Assembly (NCBI GenBank): GCA_030762935.1
Contig: CM060899.1
Location: 63,724,501 to 63,788,500 of the forward strand
From: Hymenopus coronatus
Lineage: Eukaryota > Arthropoda > Insecta > Mantodea > Hymenopodidae
Length of the DNA stretch: 64,000 nucleotides
Direction: 5' to 3'
The notes beneath the pieces were generated by a model. The model was not told the DNA's origin and searched no databases. It saw nothing but the letters and a program-made list of their open reading frames with translations. Both the position numbers and the translations under genes were made by a program. Below, piece after piece: positions 53,993-63,840 of the stretch (position 1 is its first letter; each line of letters begins with the position of its first letter).

Positions 53993-54130
53993 GACCTTTT
54001 TGTGAAAATTCTTTTTTTGGATATTGGGGACCCTAAAACATATATTTCCGGTGAAATCTCGGTATCGAATTTTTGGGTGGAGTGCAATACCTTCTCTATA
54101 CACTATGTACATAGTGTGTATAGAGAAAGT
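53261..54130 (-). mobile_element. HPE copy, full length (type 1)
   Basis: R end TCTGAGGTGCTCCATTTACA with the subterminal motif worn down (ACTTTCTCAACATC); L end GTGTGTATAGAGAAAGT. CA tract 53952-53990. About 870 bp. Confidence 0.9.
53952..53990. repeat. (AC)n microsatellite inside HPE
   Basis: Pure AC tract at the usual HPE position. Confidence 0.95.
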
Positions 54131-54133
54131 AAA

Positions 54134-54556
54134 AATAGGTTAAAGTGATCGTCAAAAGCTGGTTGCTATGTGACAAATTCCTTTGTTTGTATGGACACGA
54201 ATTGACAAATTCCTCTATGAGAAAAGTATAAGCTTTTCAAAACTGAAACCAAAACGAAATGAAACCAAAAACGACCAACTTCACGAAAAAAAAATGTATA
54301 TAACATAAATTATGTGTTTTAACGTGGTATACATTTTTTGTGTAGTACGTTTTTGTCTATCTCTTAAGGTTTACCAATTATGCAAAATTCAATAAAAACC
54401 ATCCAGAAAAAAAGAGGCCTTTAGAGGGATATTCCCAGAAAATTCATGATATACAGTTTATTTGGCATGTAAATATCTTAAATATAAGAGGTTTTATTCA
54501 AATCGTTAGTCATTTTTGAGAAAGTCAAAATTTCCGAAAAATTTTCCATGTAGAAA
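54134..54556 (-). mobile_element. HPE fragment without ends
   Basis: Begins at TAGGTTAAAGTGATCGTCAA, immediately beyond the L end of the previous copy, and ends at TTTTCCATGTAGAAAGC. A ~20-bp direct repeat (GAAACCAAAACGAAAT / GAAACCAAAAACG) lies near 54245. Confidence 0.75.
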
Positions 54557-54694
54557 GCAATAATGATTAGCTATATGGACACGAAGAATAATATTCCTCA
54601 AATTCCATTTGTCTTGACGTATATTTGCACCGAAATCACTGCAACTTGATGTCCATATCATGAATCATGACCTCGTTGCTTACAGAGCTCGTAT
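54557..54694. other. Spacer
   Basis: No recognised feature. Confidence 0.35.
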
Positions 54695-55287
54695 TTATGT
54701 TTAATATTTTCCAAGGATGCGACACGATGGTTTTCAAGAAAATCACCGAACCAATGGAATATTTTTCGAAAGTTCTAAAGATTTTGATTAAAATATCGTA
54801 TGTATCAGATATGTTTATGACAAACAAAATGTATATCTTGAATTTTCTGGGAATAGCCTGTGAAGACCTCTTTATTCTGGATGACTTTTGTATAACTGAC
54901 AAACCGTAAGATATATACAAAAACTTGCTACACAAAAAATGTAGATTTGGTTAAAAAAAAAAACATTTTTTGTAGTTAACTGTTTCCGAGATATTTCGGA
55001 TTATTGCTTTCAATTTTAACCATTTAAATTTTTTTCGTTTATTTACTCCTGGCAAGCAAAGAGAATGGAATTTCAATTGTTTCACATAGCGACCGTCTTT
55101 AATAGGAGTGGCTATCACGTTAGCCGGTGGAGTTTCTTAATTCCCTTCTACTTACAAGGAACAAAGTAATACGACAATTTCTACTAAGGTTTATCTAGAT
55201 TATAATGAAGTAGATAGAAGAATAAGATTTCTAACACTAGTTTGTTGCAGAGATATAGAGAAAGTCATGTAAATGGAAAACATCAGA
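54695..55287 (+). mobile_element. HPE copy lacking the L end (type 4), first of a head-to-tail pair
   Basis: Starts in the body (TTTAATATTTTCCAAGGATG); type 4 block ACTCCTGGCAAGCAAAGAG with TTTCAATTGTTTCACATAGC; R end GATATAGAGAAAGTCATGTA and AAAACATCAGA, then five T and the next L end. Confidence 0.85.
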
Positions 55288-55292
55288 TTTTT

Positions 55293-56122
55293 ACTTTCTC
55301 TAGCCCATATATAATGTACATAGTGTATAGAGAAGGTATTATATTTCACTGGAAATATATGTTTTGAGGTTCCCTGAGTTCAAAAAAGGTATTTTTAGAA
55401 AAAGGTCAGTGTGTGTGAACAGCTTAGCTCAAAAACTAAAAGAGCGTTAAATTCCAAACTGGGTATTGAAATTTATTATCTTCCAGAGATGCGACACGAA
55501 GAAAAATTCCCATACCCCAAACTACCCTTTACATGGAAAAAAATTAGAAAATTTAGATATTCTTAAAAATGTCTCACGATTTTGATTAAAATATCGTATA
55601 TTCCAGATATTTATATGGCAAATTAAATGTATATTTTGATTTTTCTGGGAATAGCCTCTAAATACCTCTTTATTCAGAATGAATTTTGCTGAAGTTTGCG
55701 TAACTGGTTAACCGTAAGAGATAGACAAAGACTTACAACACAAAAACTATAGATCACATTAAAACACACAATGTATGTCCTGTACTTTCTTTTTCGTCGA
55801 ATTGACCATTTCTGAGATATTCCTTGTTATTTGTTTCAGATTTGGAGTATTTAAACTTTTTCACTCGGAAGGTTGTTAAAACTCCTGTCCCAGCATAGTA
55901 ACCGATTTCAACCACATGGCTACCGCCTTTTAAAAGATTTGACTATCACTTTAGCCTAGTGCACTCCCTTATTTTCCTCCTACTTACAAGGAAGCAAGTA
56001 ATTAAGACAATTTCTGCTAATATTTGTATCGATTATCATAAAGTAGATAGAAGAATAAGTTTTTTTTAACAATAATTTGTTACAGAGAGGTAGAGGAAGT
56101 CATGTGAATGGATCACATCAGA
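55293..56122 (+). mobile_element. HPE copy, full length, mosaic L hairpin
   Basis: The L end ACTTTCTCTAGCCCATATAT is type 2 in its first arm, but the second arm (ACATAGTGTATAGAGAAGG) is type 1, so the hairpin pairs poorly. About 25 bp after it are deleted. R end GAGGTAGAGGAAGTCATGTG and GATCACATCAGA. Confidence 0.85.
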
Positions 56123-56429
56123 TTTTTGGTTTTGTTAAGGGGAAAGTATAACACCTCTCAACCCTTCCCTGGGACCTTGAAATGAAAACCTCCCTTATAT
56201 GAAACGCTTTTGCAAGCGGAACCACAGCCGATAGGTTGTTTGGTCAAGTGAATACACAAATATAGAGAGATTGGATAGAAAATGTCCTATTCTTATCCAT
56301 TAAGGTTGGTGAAGCATGTTTTTGCCAAGCCGCCATATTAGGCAGTTTGGAGAAAATGATATAGAGTTTTATTTATGGACGCTCTTTAACTGCTGTGGTT
56401 CTCAGCGTCCCATTCTATACTGAGCCTGA
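56123..56429. other. No gene recognised
   Basis: Low-copy sequence between an HPE R end and a SINE. Confidence 0.4.
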
Positions 56430-56640
56430 AAGACCCCTTAATTTTGCTCTGAGGCCTCTCTATCAGGCTTCAGGTAAATCTACGATACGGGACCAACGGC
56501 TTTACTTCCCTTCCGAAGGAAGCCATGCTAAGGTTTTTTACTCCCGAAAAAATCCATTGTCCCCTGCCGGGTTTGAACCCATGACCTTGGGTATATGAGG
56601 TCACCACGGACGGTGACAGCATACATTTGAGTTGAGTACG
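56430..56640 (-). mobile_element. tRNA-derived SINE, family e
   Basis: Minus reading: head CTGTCACCGTCCGTGGTGAC with B-box GGGTTCAAACCC (56569-56580), then CAGGGGACAATGGATTTTTT and TTCCTTCGGAAGGGAAGTAA. The A-box is weak. Single copy here. Confidence 0.6.
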
Positions 56641-56723
56641 CCTTTTGTGGGTTAAATGTGCACCCAAAATAAGATTTTCTGGGGTTAAATGTTCAATTGG
56701 AATATACGTTTTAAAACAGTATA

Positions 56724-57232
56724 ATGCTGAATACGAGAGCGGTGTTTGGTTGTGGTTGCTCGAATAGCAGAAGCTAAAAGCGAGGAAAATGAAATGTTTC
56801 AACACATAGGTTGGGTACTTATTTAAGTGATTTATCGATGGTATACAGTGAAAAAATGCCACACATTATCAACAGAACAATTCTGTATTGTTTGTGCATT
56901 GTATATTTCCAACTTGGAAATACCTTAGAAAAACGTGGTAAAGCCAATTCGAAGACACAATTGGCAAGCTTCTCCAGCTTCTGATGTGTGCTCGCAACAT
57001 TTTACATCCTACGTTTTGGACTAAACAGAGTAAACCAGGAGGCTAAGAGAAGGAGTTATTCCTTCTTTGTTTTTATTTGCAGAAATGCCCTATATCTCGA
57101 CGTAGACCGCCAAATAAACCCCCAAATAGTGGAAGTACCTCAATTGTTTGTGAAACAGTAACTGAAAAGCCCAACCAGCAAACTGATACCGACAACAATG
57201 TTGTCCTCAAAACACAAGAAACAGAAAATTGA
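56724..57232 (+). pseudogene. Decayed THAP-domain-like gene with a possible second exon
   Basis: From the ATG at 56724 the frame begins MLNTRAVFGCGCSNSRS then stops, like the first CxxxC of a THAP (C2CH) zinc finger. Further on, another frame gives NWQASPASDVCSQHFTSY, which resembles the THAP core Wx(P/S)...S.ICSxHF with the last Cys and His. Several stops lie between. After a pyrimidine tract and TTTATTTGCAG (57072-57082), a frame runs 49 codons to TGA at 57232 (KCPISRRRPPNKPPNSGSTS onward, rich in P, T and Q), as in linkers of THAP proteins. A P-element or THAP-transposase remnant is an alternative. Similarity is judged from memory. Confidence 0.4.
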
Positions 57233-57355
57233 TGTTGAAGTTGAACAACAAAACTGCTAAATTGTGAAAAGAATAGAATTGCTAAAGCACAGGGTTAGGC
57301 GACAGGAAAGACATCTGCAGTGATAGGGAAGTAATTGCTTCTTTAGTATAAAAAA

Positions 57356-58183
57356 TCTGATGTGATCCATTCACATGACATTCTCTACATCTCTGCAACA
57401 AATTATTGTTAAAAAGTTTATACTTCGATTTACTTCATGCTAATCGAGAAAAAATTAGCAGGAATAGTCTTATTACTTGCTTCCTTGGAAGTGGAAATAA
57501 GGGAGTGCCTAGGTTAAAGTGATAGTCAAAAGCTGGTTACTATGGGACTGAAGTTCATTTGTTTATACGGACAGGAGTTCACAAATTCCTGTATGAGAAA
57601 AGCGTAAGGAAAATTTAAAAAAAGTAATCAACCCCAAGAAAAAATATATAATAGATATAAATTGTGTGTTTTAACGTGCTCCATATTTTTTGTGTGGTAA
57701 GTTTTTCTCCATCTCTTACGGTTTAGCAGTTAAGCAAAATTTTGCAAAATTTATCCAGTATAAAGTAATCTTCAGAGGCTATTCCCAGAAAATTCAAGAT
57801 ATACATTTTATTTGTCAGGTAAATATCTTTAATATACGATAATTTAATTAAAATCGTTTGAGCCATTTTTAAGAAAATCATACATTTCGAAATCATTTCC
57901 ATGTAAAGGGTAGTTTGGGGTGGGGGATTTTTCTTAAAATCATCGTAGCGCATCCCTGGAAGATACTAAACTTAAATACCATGTTTGGTATTTTAGCGAC
58001 TTTTCGTTTTTGAGTTATCGTGTTCACAGACACACACAAGGACATTTTTCTAAATATATATATTTTTTTTTGGATTCAGGGGGACATAAAACATGTATTT
58101 CCGGTGAAATATCGGTATCGAGCTTTTGAGTGCATTACAATACCTTCTCTATACACTATGCACATAGTATGTGCAGAGAAAGT
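57356..58183 (-). mobile_element. HPE copy, full length (type 1)
   Basis: R end TCTGATGTGATCCATTCACA; L end GTATGTGCAGAGAAAGT with hairpin CACTATGCACATAGTATGTG. About 828 bp. Confidence 0.9.
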
Positions 58184-58639
58184 AAAAATAATTAATTAAC
58201 ATTCTACTAATGCTTTAAACCATAGCAGTAATATGTGGTACAGCCTTTTGTTATAGTATCACTAAGTTTAAACCAAGAAGTTAGAACTGAATTAAATTAC
58301 GAATTTGCCGTGATGTTTATTGCAATAATACAAATTTATCAATAATAACTTCTGACAGGCCAAAAAATGTGATTGTATTAAATATCCCTTCATCTAGAGA
58401 TATCTCCCCCTCCACTGTCCTTTACTTAAAAGAACTTGATAAACAATTAATTTGACAGATGTTGCGTATGGTGTATATGGTAATGTATAGTTCCACAAGA
58501 TGGCGGCTGGGCACAAGACGTGCTAGCATTTCCGCCCTGTGAGTGATCTGCCATCAGCGTTGCCAACTCTGAAGTAAAAATTTCCCCTATATTACATCTG
58601 AAATCCCCATAAGAGGGCAAAAATCGTCTAATTACCCGT
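58184..58639. other. No gene recognised
   Basis: Low-copy DNA. ACAAGATGGCGGCTGG and GCGTTGCCAACTCTGAAG phrases (58495-58575) look like fragments of an unidentified repeat. Confidence 0.4.
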
Positions 58640-59126
58640 GCTTTCTCTATAGTACTATATACATAATAGGCAGAGAGGGTATTGTGCTCCACCTAAAAAA
58701 TTGTCGTCGAGATTTCAGATTAAATATATTTTTTGAGGCCTCTGAACCTTCAAAAAAAAAAAATTAGAAATATGCCCATGAGTCTCCGTGACAGTCAGAG
58801 CTCAAAAACGAAAATTCGGTTAAGCATTAACTTTATAATTAAATTCAGCTTCTTACAAGAATGCGACACGAAGATTTTTAAGAAATTCCAAATGCTAAAT
58901 TACCTTTAACATCGAAAACTTTTCGAAAATTTGGATTTTCTCAACAAGCTAAAACGATTTGGATTTTAATACTAAATGTTTAACATATCTTTATGACCAA
59001 TAAAATGTATTGATTACCTGGGAATTGCCTCTTAAACTCCTCTTTAGTCTAGAGAGACAGAGAAATACTTATTGCACGGAAAATGTAGATTTCGTTAAAA
59101 CACACAATTTATGTTATCTATACGTT
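58640..59126 (+). mobile_element. HPE copy, diverged, interrupted by the next copy
   Basis: L end GCTTTCTCTATAGTACTATA with fold-back ATAATAGGCAGAGAGGG; the body is strongly diverged. It runs to ACAATTTATGTTATCTATAC and a T-run, where a new L end begins. The R part is not found downstream. Confidence 0.75.
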
Positions 59127-59129
59127 TTT

Positions 59130-59890
59130 ATTTTCTCTACACGTACTATGTGTATAGAGAAGGTATTGTATTGCACCCAAAATTCGATACCGAGATTTCA
59201 CCGGAAATAGATGTTTTGGGTGCCCCTGAATCCAAGAAAACATTTTTAGAAAAAGGTCCCTATGTGTCTATGTGTGTGTGTGTGTGCATAGCTCAAAAAC
59301 GGAAAGAATGTAAATTACCAAACTTGGTATTTAAGTTGGGAATCTTCCAAGGATGCGAACGAAGATTTTCAAGAAAATCCCCCACCCCAAACTATCTACC
59401 CTTTACTTGAAAAAAAAAAAAATCGAAAATTTTGATTTTCTCAAAAATGGCTTGAACGATTTTCACTAAAATCTCGTATATTTAAAATATTTACATAACA
59501 AACAAAATGCATTTCTTGAATTTTCTGGGAACAGCTTCTAAGACCTCTTTATTCTGGATGACTTTTATTGGATTTTGCATAACTGGTAAACCGTAAGAGA
59601 CAGACAGAAACTTATTACTCAAAAAATGTAGATCACCATAAAACGCACAATTTACCTAATACACATTTTTTCGTGGAGTTGGCCGTTTTCGAGATATTCC
59701 TTGTATTGATTTCAGTTTTTAACTACTTAAACTTTCCTCATACAGGAACTTGTCAACGCTTGACCATGCAAAGAAACGGATTTCAATCCCAAAGCAACCG
59801 CATTTTAAAACATTTGACTGGCAGTTTAGCCTAGAGTATTATTAGTATTATTTCCCTTCCACTTATAAGGAACTAGGTAATAAAACCGTG
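59130..59890 (+). mobile_element. HPE copy, R end replaced by a mariner fragment
   Basis: L end ATTTTCTCTACACGTACTAT (the fold-back arm lacks ~7 nt); body to AAAACCGTGTCTGCTGATGT, where mariner sequence begins. Confidence 0.85.
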
Positions 59891-60400
59891 TCTGCTGATG
59901 TTTTAGCACTGTTTTGACTGCACTTTTGTCTCTGGAGAGTAGTAGTGTATCCATATTTCATCCATAGTCTGTATCGGCACAGAAACTCATCAGGATTGCG
60001 ACGGAAAAGTGCCAAACGGCTTCCGAATCGAGCACACGATTGCGTTTGTTCTCTTTTGAGAGCATACGCGGCACCCATCTTGACGAAACCTTTGTCAAAC
60101 CTAATTCCTGGTGCAAAAATTGAAAGCCTTGTGATTCGTCGATCACTCATAGCCATATCCTGTATTTTGTCAACAATTTCGGAGGGAGTCACTTGTATAG
60201 GACGTTCAGAAAGAGGTGTTCACTATTTGTGGAAGTTCGGCCACGTTTAAATTCATTTATACAATTGTAAATTGTTGCAAACGCAGGAGCAGGTGTGCCA
60301 TGAACTTCATCCAACTCGGCTTTTATCTCTTTCTGAGTTAAATCTTTTAAATAGAAGTGTTTAATCACCGCTCCAACTCCACATTTCTAAACAAGAAATG
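59891..60400 (-). pseudogene. Mariner transposase N-terminal part, frameshifted
   Basis: Minus-strand frames give VIKHFYLKDLTQKEIKAELD and PAFATIYNCINEFKRGRTST (first helix-turn-helix), then after a shift SEIVDKIQDMAMSDRRI, then SSRWVPRMLSKENKRNRVLD, then MKYGYTTTLQRQKCSQNSAK near the position of the first catalytic aspartate, which is not preserved. The C-terminal half is missing. It is a different mariner lineage from those at 1-566, 6132-7017 and 43490-44731. Confidence 0.85.
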
Positions 60401-60618
60401 GTGATTGAATCGCCTATGGCAACGAAACCACGTGATGGATATAGCTGAAACTTTAACTGCCATCTAGTAAGACACAACGGTTTCTGAATACAAACATTTT
60501 TTCGATTTTAGGAGTGTAATTTCTTGGATTTTCTAAGGACTTATTGAAGAGCCCTAGGATTATAAATATTACATATATAAATATCTTAAACATATATTGT
60601 AAATATATCTTACAAAAA
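60401..60618. other. Mariner 5' leader and AT-rich spacer
   Basis: 60401 to about 60500 probably continues the mariner 5' region (AATGGTGATTGAATCGCC). No clear terminal repeat is visible. Confidence 0.4.
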
Positions 60619-61358
60619 TCTGATGTGTTCCATTCACATGACTTTCTCTAAATCTCTGCAACAAATTATAATTAAAACGCTTATGCTTCTATTTGCTTAA
60701 TGCTAATCGAGAAAAAAAAAAAAAAAAAATCGAGAAATAATCTTATTACTTGCTTCCTTGTAAGTAGAACCGAAATAAGGAAGTAGCATAGGTTAGAGTG
60801 ATAGTCAAAAACTGGTTGCTAGGTGACTGAAATTCCTTTGTTTGTATGGACAGGAGTTGACAATTCCTGTGTGAGAAAAGTATACGTTTTTCAAAGCTGA
60901 AGTCAAAAACCAGGAATATCTCAAAAACGAACAACCCCACGAAATAAATGTATATAACATAAATTGTGTGTTTTAACGTGCTATACATTTTTTTGTGGTA
61001 AGTATTTGTCTATCTCGTACGGTTTATCAGTTATGCAAAATTCCATAAAATTCGTTCAGAATAAAAGTAATCTTCAGAGGTGTTCCCAGAAAATTCAAGA
61101 TATACATTTTGCTTGTCAGCTAATTATCTTTAATATACGATATTTTAATCAAAATCGATTGAGGCATTTTTGAGAAAATCAAAATTTTCGAAATATTTTC
61201 ATGTAAAAGGGTAGTAGGGGGTGGCGGGATTTTCTTGGAAACCTTTATGTCGCATCGCTGGAAGATACTTAATTTAAATACCAAGTTTGGTATTTAACGG
61301 ATTTTTCGGTTTTGAGGTATGTACTTACAGACACACATACGGACATTTTTCTAAAAAT

Positions 61359-61395
<37 letters not shown>

Positions 61396-61506
61396 TATTC
61401 ATGGGGTACTAAAATATTTATTTCCGGTGAAATCTCGGTATGGAATTTTTGGGTCCATTATAATACCTTCTCTATACACTATGTATATAGTACGTGTAGA
61501 GAAAGT
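60619..61506 (-). mobile_element. HPE copy, full length (type 1)
   Basis: R end TCTGATGTGTTCCATTCACA; L end GTACGTGTAGAGAAAGT. About 888 bp. The internal T-run next to GTATTCATGGGG has expanded to 35 T, and there is an A-run at 60712-60729. Confidence 0.9.
61360..61394. repeat. T35 homopolymer inside HPE
   Basis: 35 consecutive T at the position of the seven to nine T found in other copies. Confidence 0.95.
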
Positions 61507-61539
61507 AAATATAGCTATTCCTATATCGAGTAGTTTTTA

Positions 61540-61735
61540 ATAGTGTTTAACGTTCACTTTTATTACAATAGCACAGCGGACGATGATACATGGAATGAAG
61601 ATGGAGCACCGGTGAAATGCGCTGGCGGGAGAAACTGCAGAACCCGGAGAAAACCCGCCCCTGCGGAGTTTTATCTATTGCAAAATCCCACATGTGATCG
61701 ACTGAAATATAACCCTTGCCTTGCCTCCTTTATTT
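61540..61735 (-). mobile_element. SINE family a, second copy
   Basis: Minus reading shares AGGGGCGGGTTTTCTCCGGG, ACCGGTGCTCCATCTTCAT and GTAATAAAAGTGAACGTTAA with 1690-1890. The tRNA-like head is not recognisable. Confidence 0.7.
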
Positions 61736-61867
61736 AATAATAACAAATCAAAAACGTTATTTCATCAAAATTCCTCACTTAAAAAGATGATAGCTCAATA
61801 TAACAAACTTATTTGGACTATAGTAGTCATATCATAAATATAAGAAAACCCTTCTGAACGTATTTTT

Positions 61868-62578
61868 ACTTTCTCTACACGTATTATGTATACAGAAGGT
61901 ATTGCATTCCACTCGAAAATTCGATACCGAGATTTCACAGCAAATACATGTTTCAGGACTGCCTGAGTACAAAAAAAGTCCAAACCTGGCAAGGATGCGA
62001 CACAAATATTTTCAAAAAATCGCTCACTCCATATTGAAAATGTTGGTTTTTCTCAAAAATGGCTAACGATTTATATTAAAATGCCGTATACTATAGATAT
62101 CTGCATGAAAAAATGCATACCTTGAATTTTCTGGGAATAGCTTCTGTAGACCTATTTCTTAGCCTTAAGACATAGACAGAAACTTACCACACAAAAATTG
62201 TAGTTCTGGTTAAAACACACGATTTATGCATATGCATTTTTATTATAGAGTGACCTTTCCAAGATATTCTTTGTTATGATTTCAATTTTACATTTTTTTT
62301 TTTCCCCCAGACAGGAAGTGTACGTTTTTCTTTTGTTCTATTCCTGGTCAAACAAAGAAGCGAATGCAATGACAATCGCATAACGAGAGTTTGTGATACA
62401 TTTGCCAATCGCTTTAGCTTAGTACTTTCCTCTAGTTCACTTCTACTTAAAAGGAACCAAGTAATAAGAACATTCTGCTAATGTTTATCTCGATTAACAC
62501 TGTGCAGAAAGAAGAAAGATCTTTTGTAAGAAGTTTGTTTGTAACAGCTATAGAAAACCAAGTCAGTGAAACACATAG
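61868..62578 (+). mobile_element. HPE copy, type 1 L end with type 2 R half
   Basis: L end ACTTTCTCTACACGTATTAT with a shortened fold-back (TATACAGAAGG). The L half lacks the TG region. Type 2 block CTTTTGTTCTATTCCTGG; R end AGCTATAGAAAACCAAGTCA and GAAACACATAG is worn. Confidence 0.8.
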
Positions 62579-62873
62579 TTTGTTTCTAGGTGTACATCAT
62601 TTGGTAATTCATTAATTTAATTTAATAACCTCTCTGTGCAAATTTATTTATTGCTATATGTTTTTATGTCATTACTGTTTATAGCTGTAGTTTCTATTAC
62701 CATTCCCATCGACATCATTTATTTTAATGTTTAAATCATACATACAATAAATTTACATGTATTTCATATACACCACTAGTACACGTCATATTTGTTATGC
62801 GCTTATCTATTATATGTGTTTCATAATTTATTGTTGTTTTTACTCACTTCACACTTTTTATCATTTATATATT
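62579..62873. other. AT-rich spacer
   Basis: No gene or repeat recognised. Confidence 0.4.
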
Positions 62874-63720
62874 ACTTTCTCTACACGTAGTATGTACGTA
62901 GTGTATAGAGAATATATTGTATTTCACCCAAAAATTCCATACCAAGATTTCACCGGAAATATGTGTTTATGAGACTGCCTGAATAAAAAAAAAATATTTT
63001 TTTTTAGAAAAAGGTCCGTGTGTGTCCGTGTGTCTATGAACACGATGACTCAAAAACGAAAGTCGGTAAAATACCAAACTTGGTATTTAAGTTTAGTATC
63101 TTCCAGGGATGCGACATGAAGATTTTAAAAAATCCCCCCAACCCAAACTACCCTTTACATAGAAAAAATTTCGAAAATTTTGATTTTCACAAAAATGGTT
63201 CAAACGATTTTGATTAATACTAAGGATATTTACCTGACAAATAAAATGTATATGTTGAATTTTCTGGGAACAGCCTCTGAAGACTACTTTATTCTGGATG
63301 CATTTTACGAAATGTTGCTTAACTGCCAGAGATAGACAAAAACTTACATAACAGAAAACGTAGAACTCGTTAAAAGATACACTTTATGTTATATACATTT
63401 TTTTTTTTTCGTGGAGGGATCGTTTTTGAGATATTCCTTGTAGTTGGTTTCAGCTTTAAAAGACATATTCTTCTCATGCAGGAATTTATCAACTCCTGTC
63501 CATACAAACAAAGGAACATCAGTCACATAGTAACCAGCTTTTGGCTTTCACTTTAACCTATGGTACTCCCTTATTTCGCTTCTACTTACAAGGAAGCAAG
63601 TAATACGGCTATTTCTGCTAATTTTCTCTCGATTAGCATGAAGTAAAAAGAAGCAAAAGCTTTTCAACAGTAATTTGTTGCAGAGATGTAGAGAAAGTCA
63701 TGCGAATGGAACATGTCAGA
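62874..63720 (+). mobile_element. HPE copy, full length (type 1)
   Basis: L end ACTTTCTCTACACGTAGTAT; R end GATGTAGAGAAAGTCATGCG and GAACATGTCAGA. About 847 bp. The right flank is the T-run and L-end remnant of another copy. Confidence 0.9.
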
Positions 63721-63726
63721 TTTTTT

Positions 63727-63826
63727 ATACAGCGAGTTTCAAAACATGTATTTCCGGTGAAAACTAGGCATAGAATGTTTTGGTGGAATAAAAAACTTCC
63801 GCTGCTTCATACGTAGTAGAGAAAGT
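63727..63826 (-). mobile_element. HPE L-end remnant
   Basis: ATACAGCGAGTTTCAAAACA ... GGTGGAATAAAAAACTTCC and ACGTAGTAGAGAAAGT; the outer ~100 bp of a minus copy joined at its internal T-run to the R end at 63720. The hairpin arm is damaged. Confidence 0.75.
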
Positions 63827-63840
63827 AAAACAGAAAAAAA

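Noticed and set aside
58680..59130. Separate repeat family at 58640-59126
   Set aside because: At first it looked distinct, but the order of blocks (hairpin, GAGATTTCAG, CTCAAAAACGAAAA, GCGACACGAAGATTTT) shows it is a diverged HPE.
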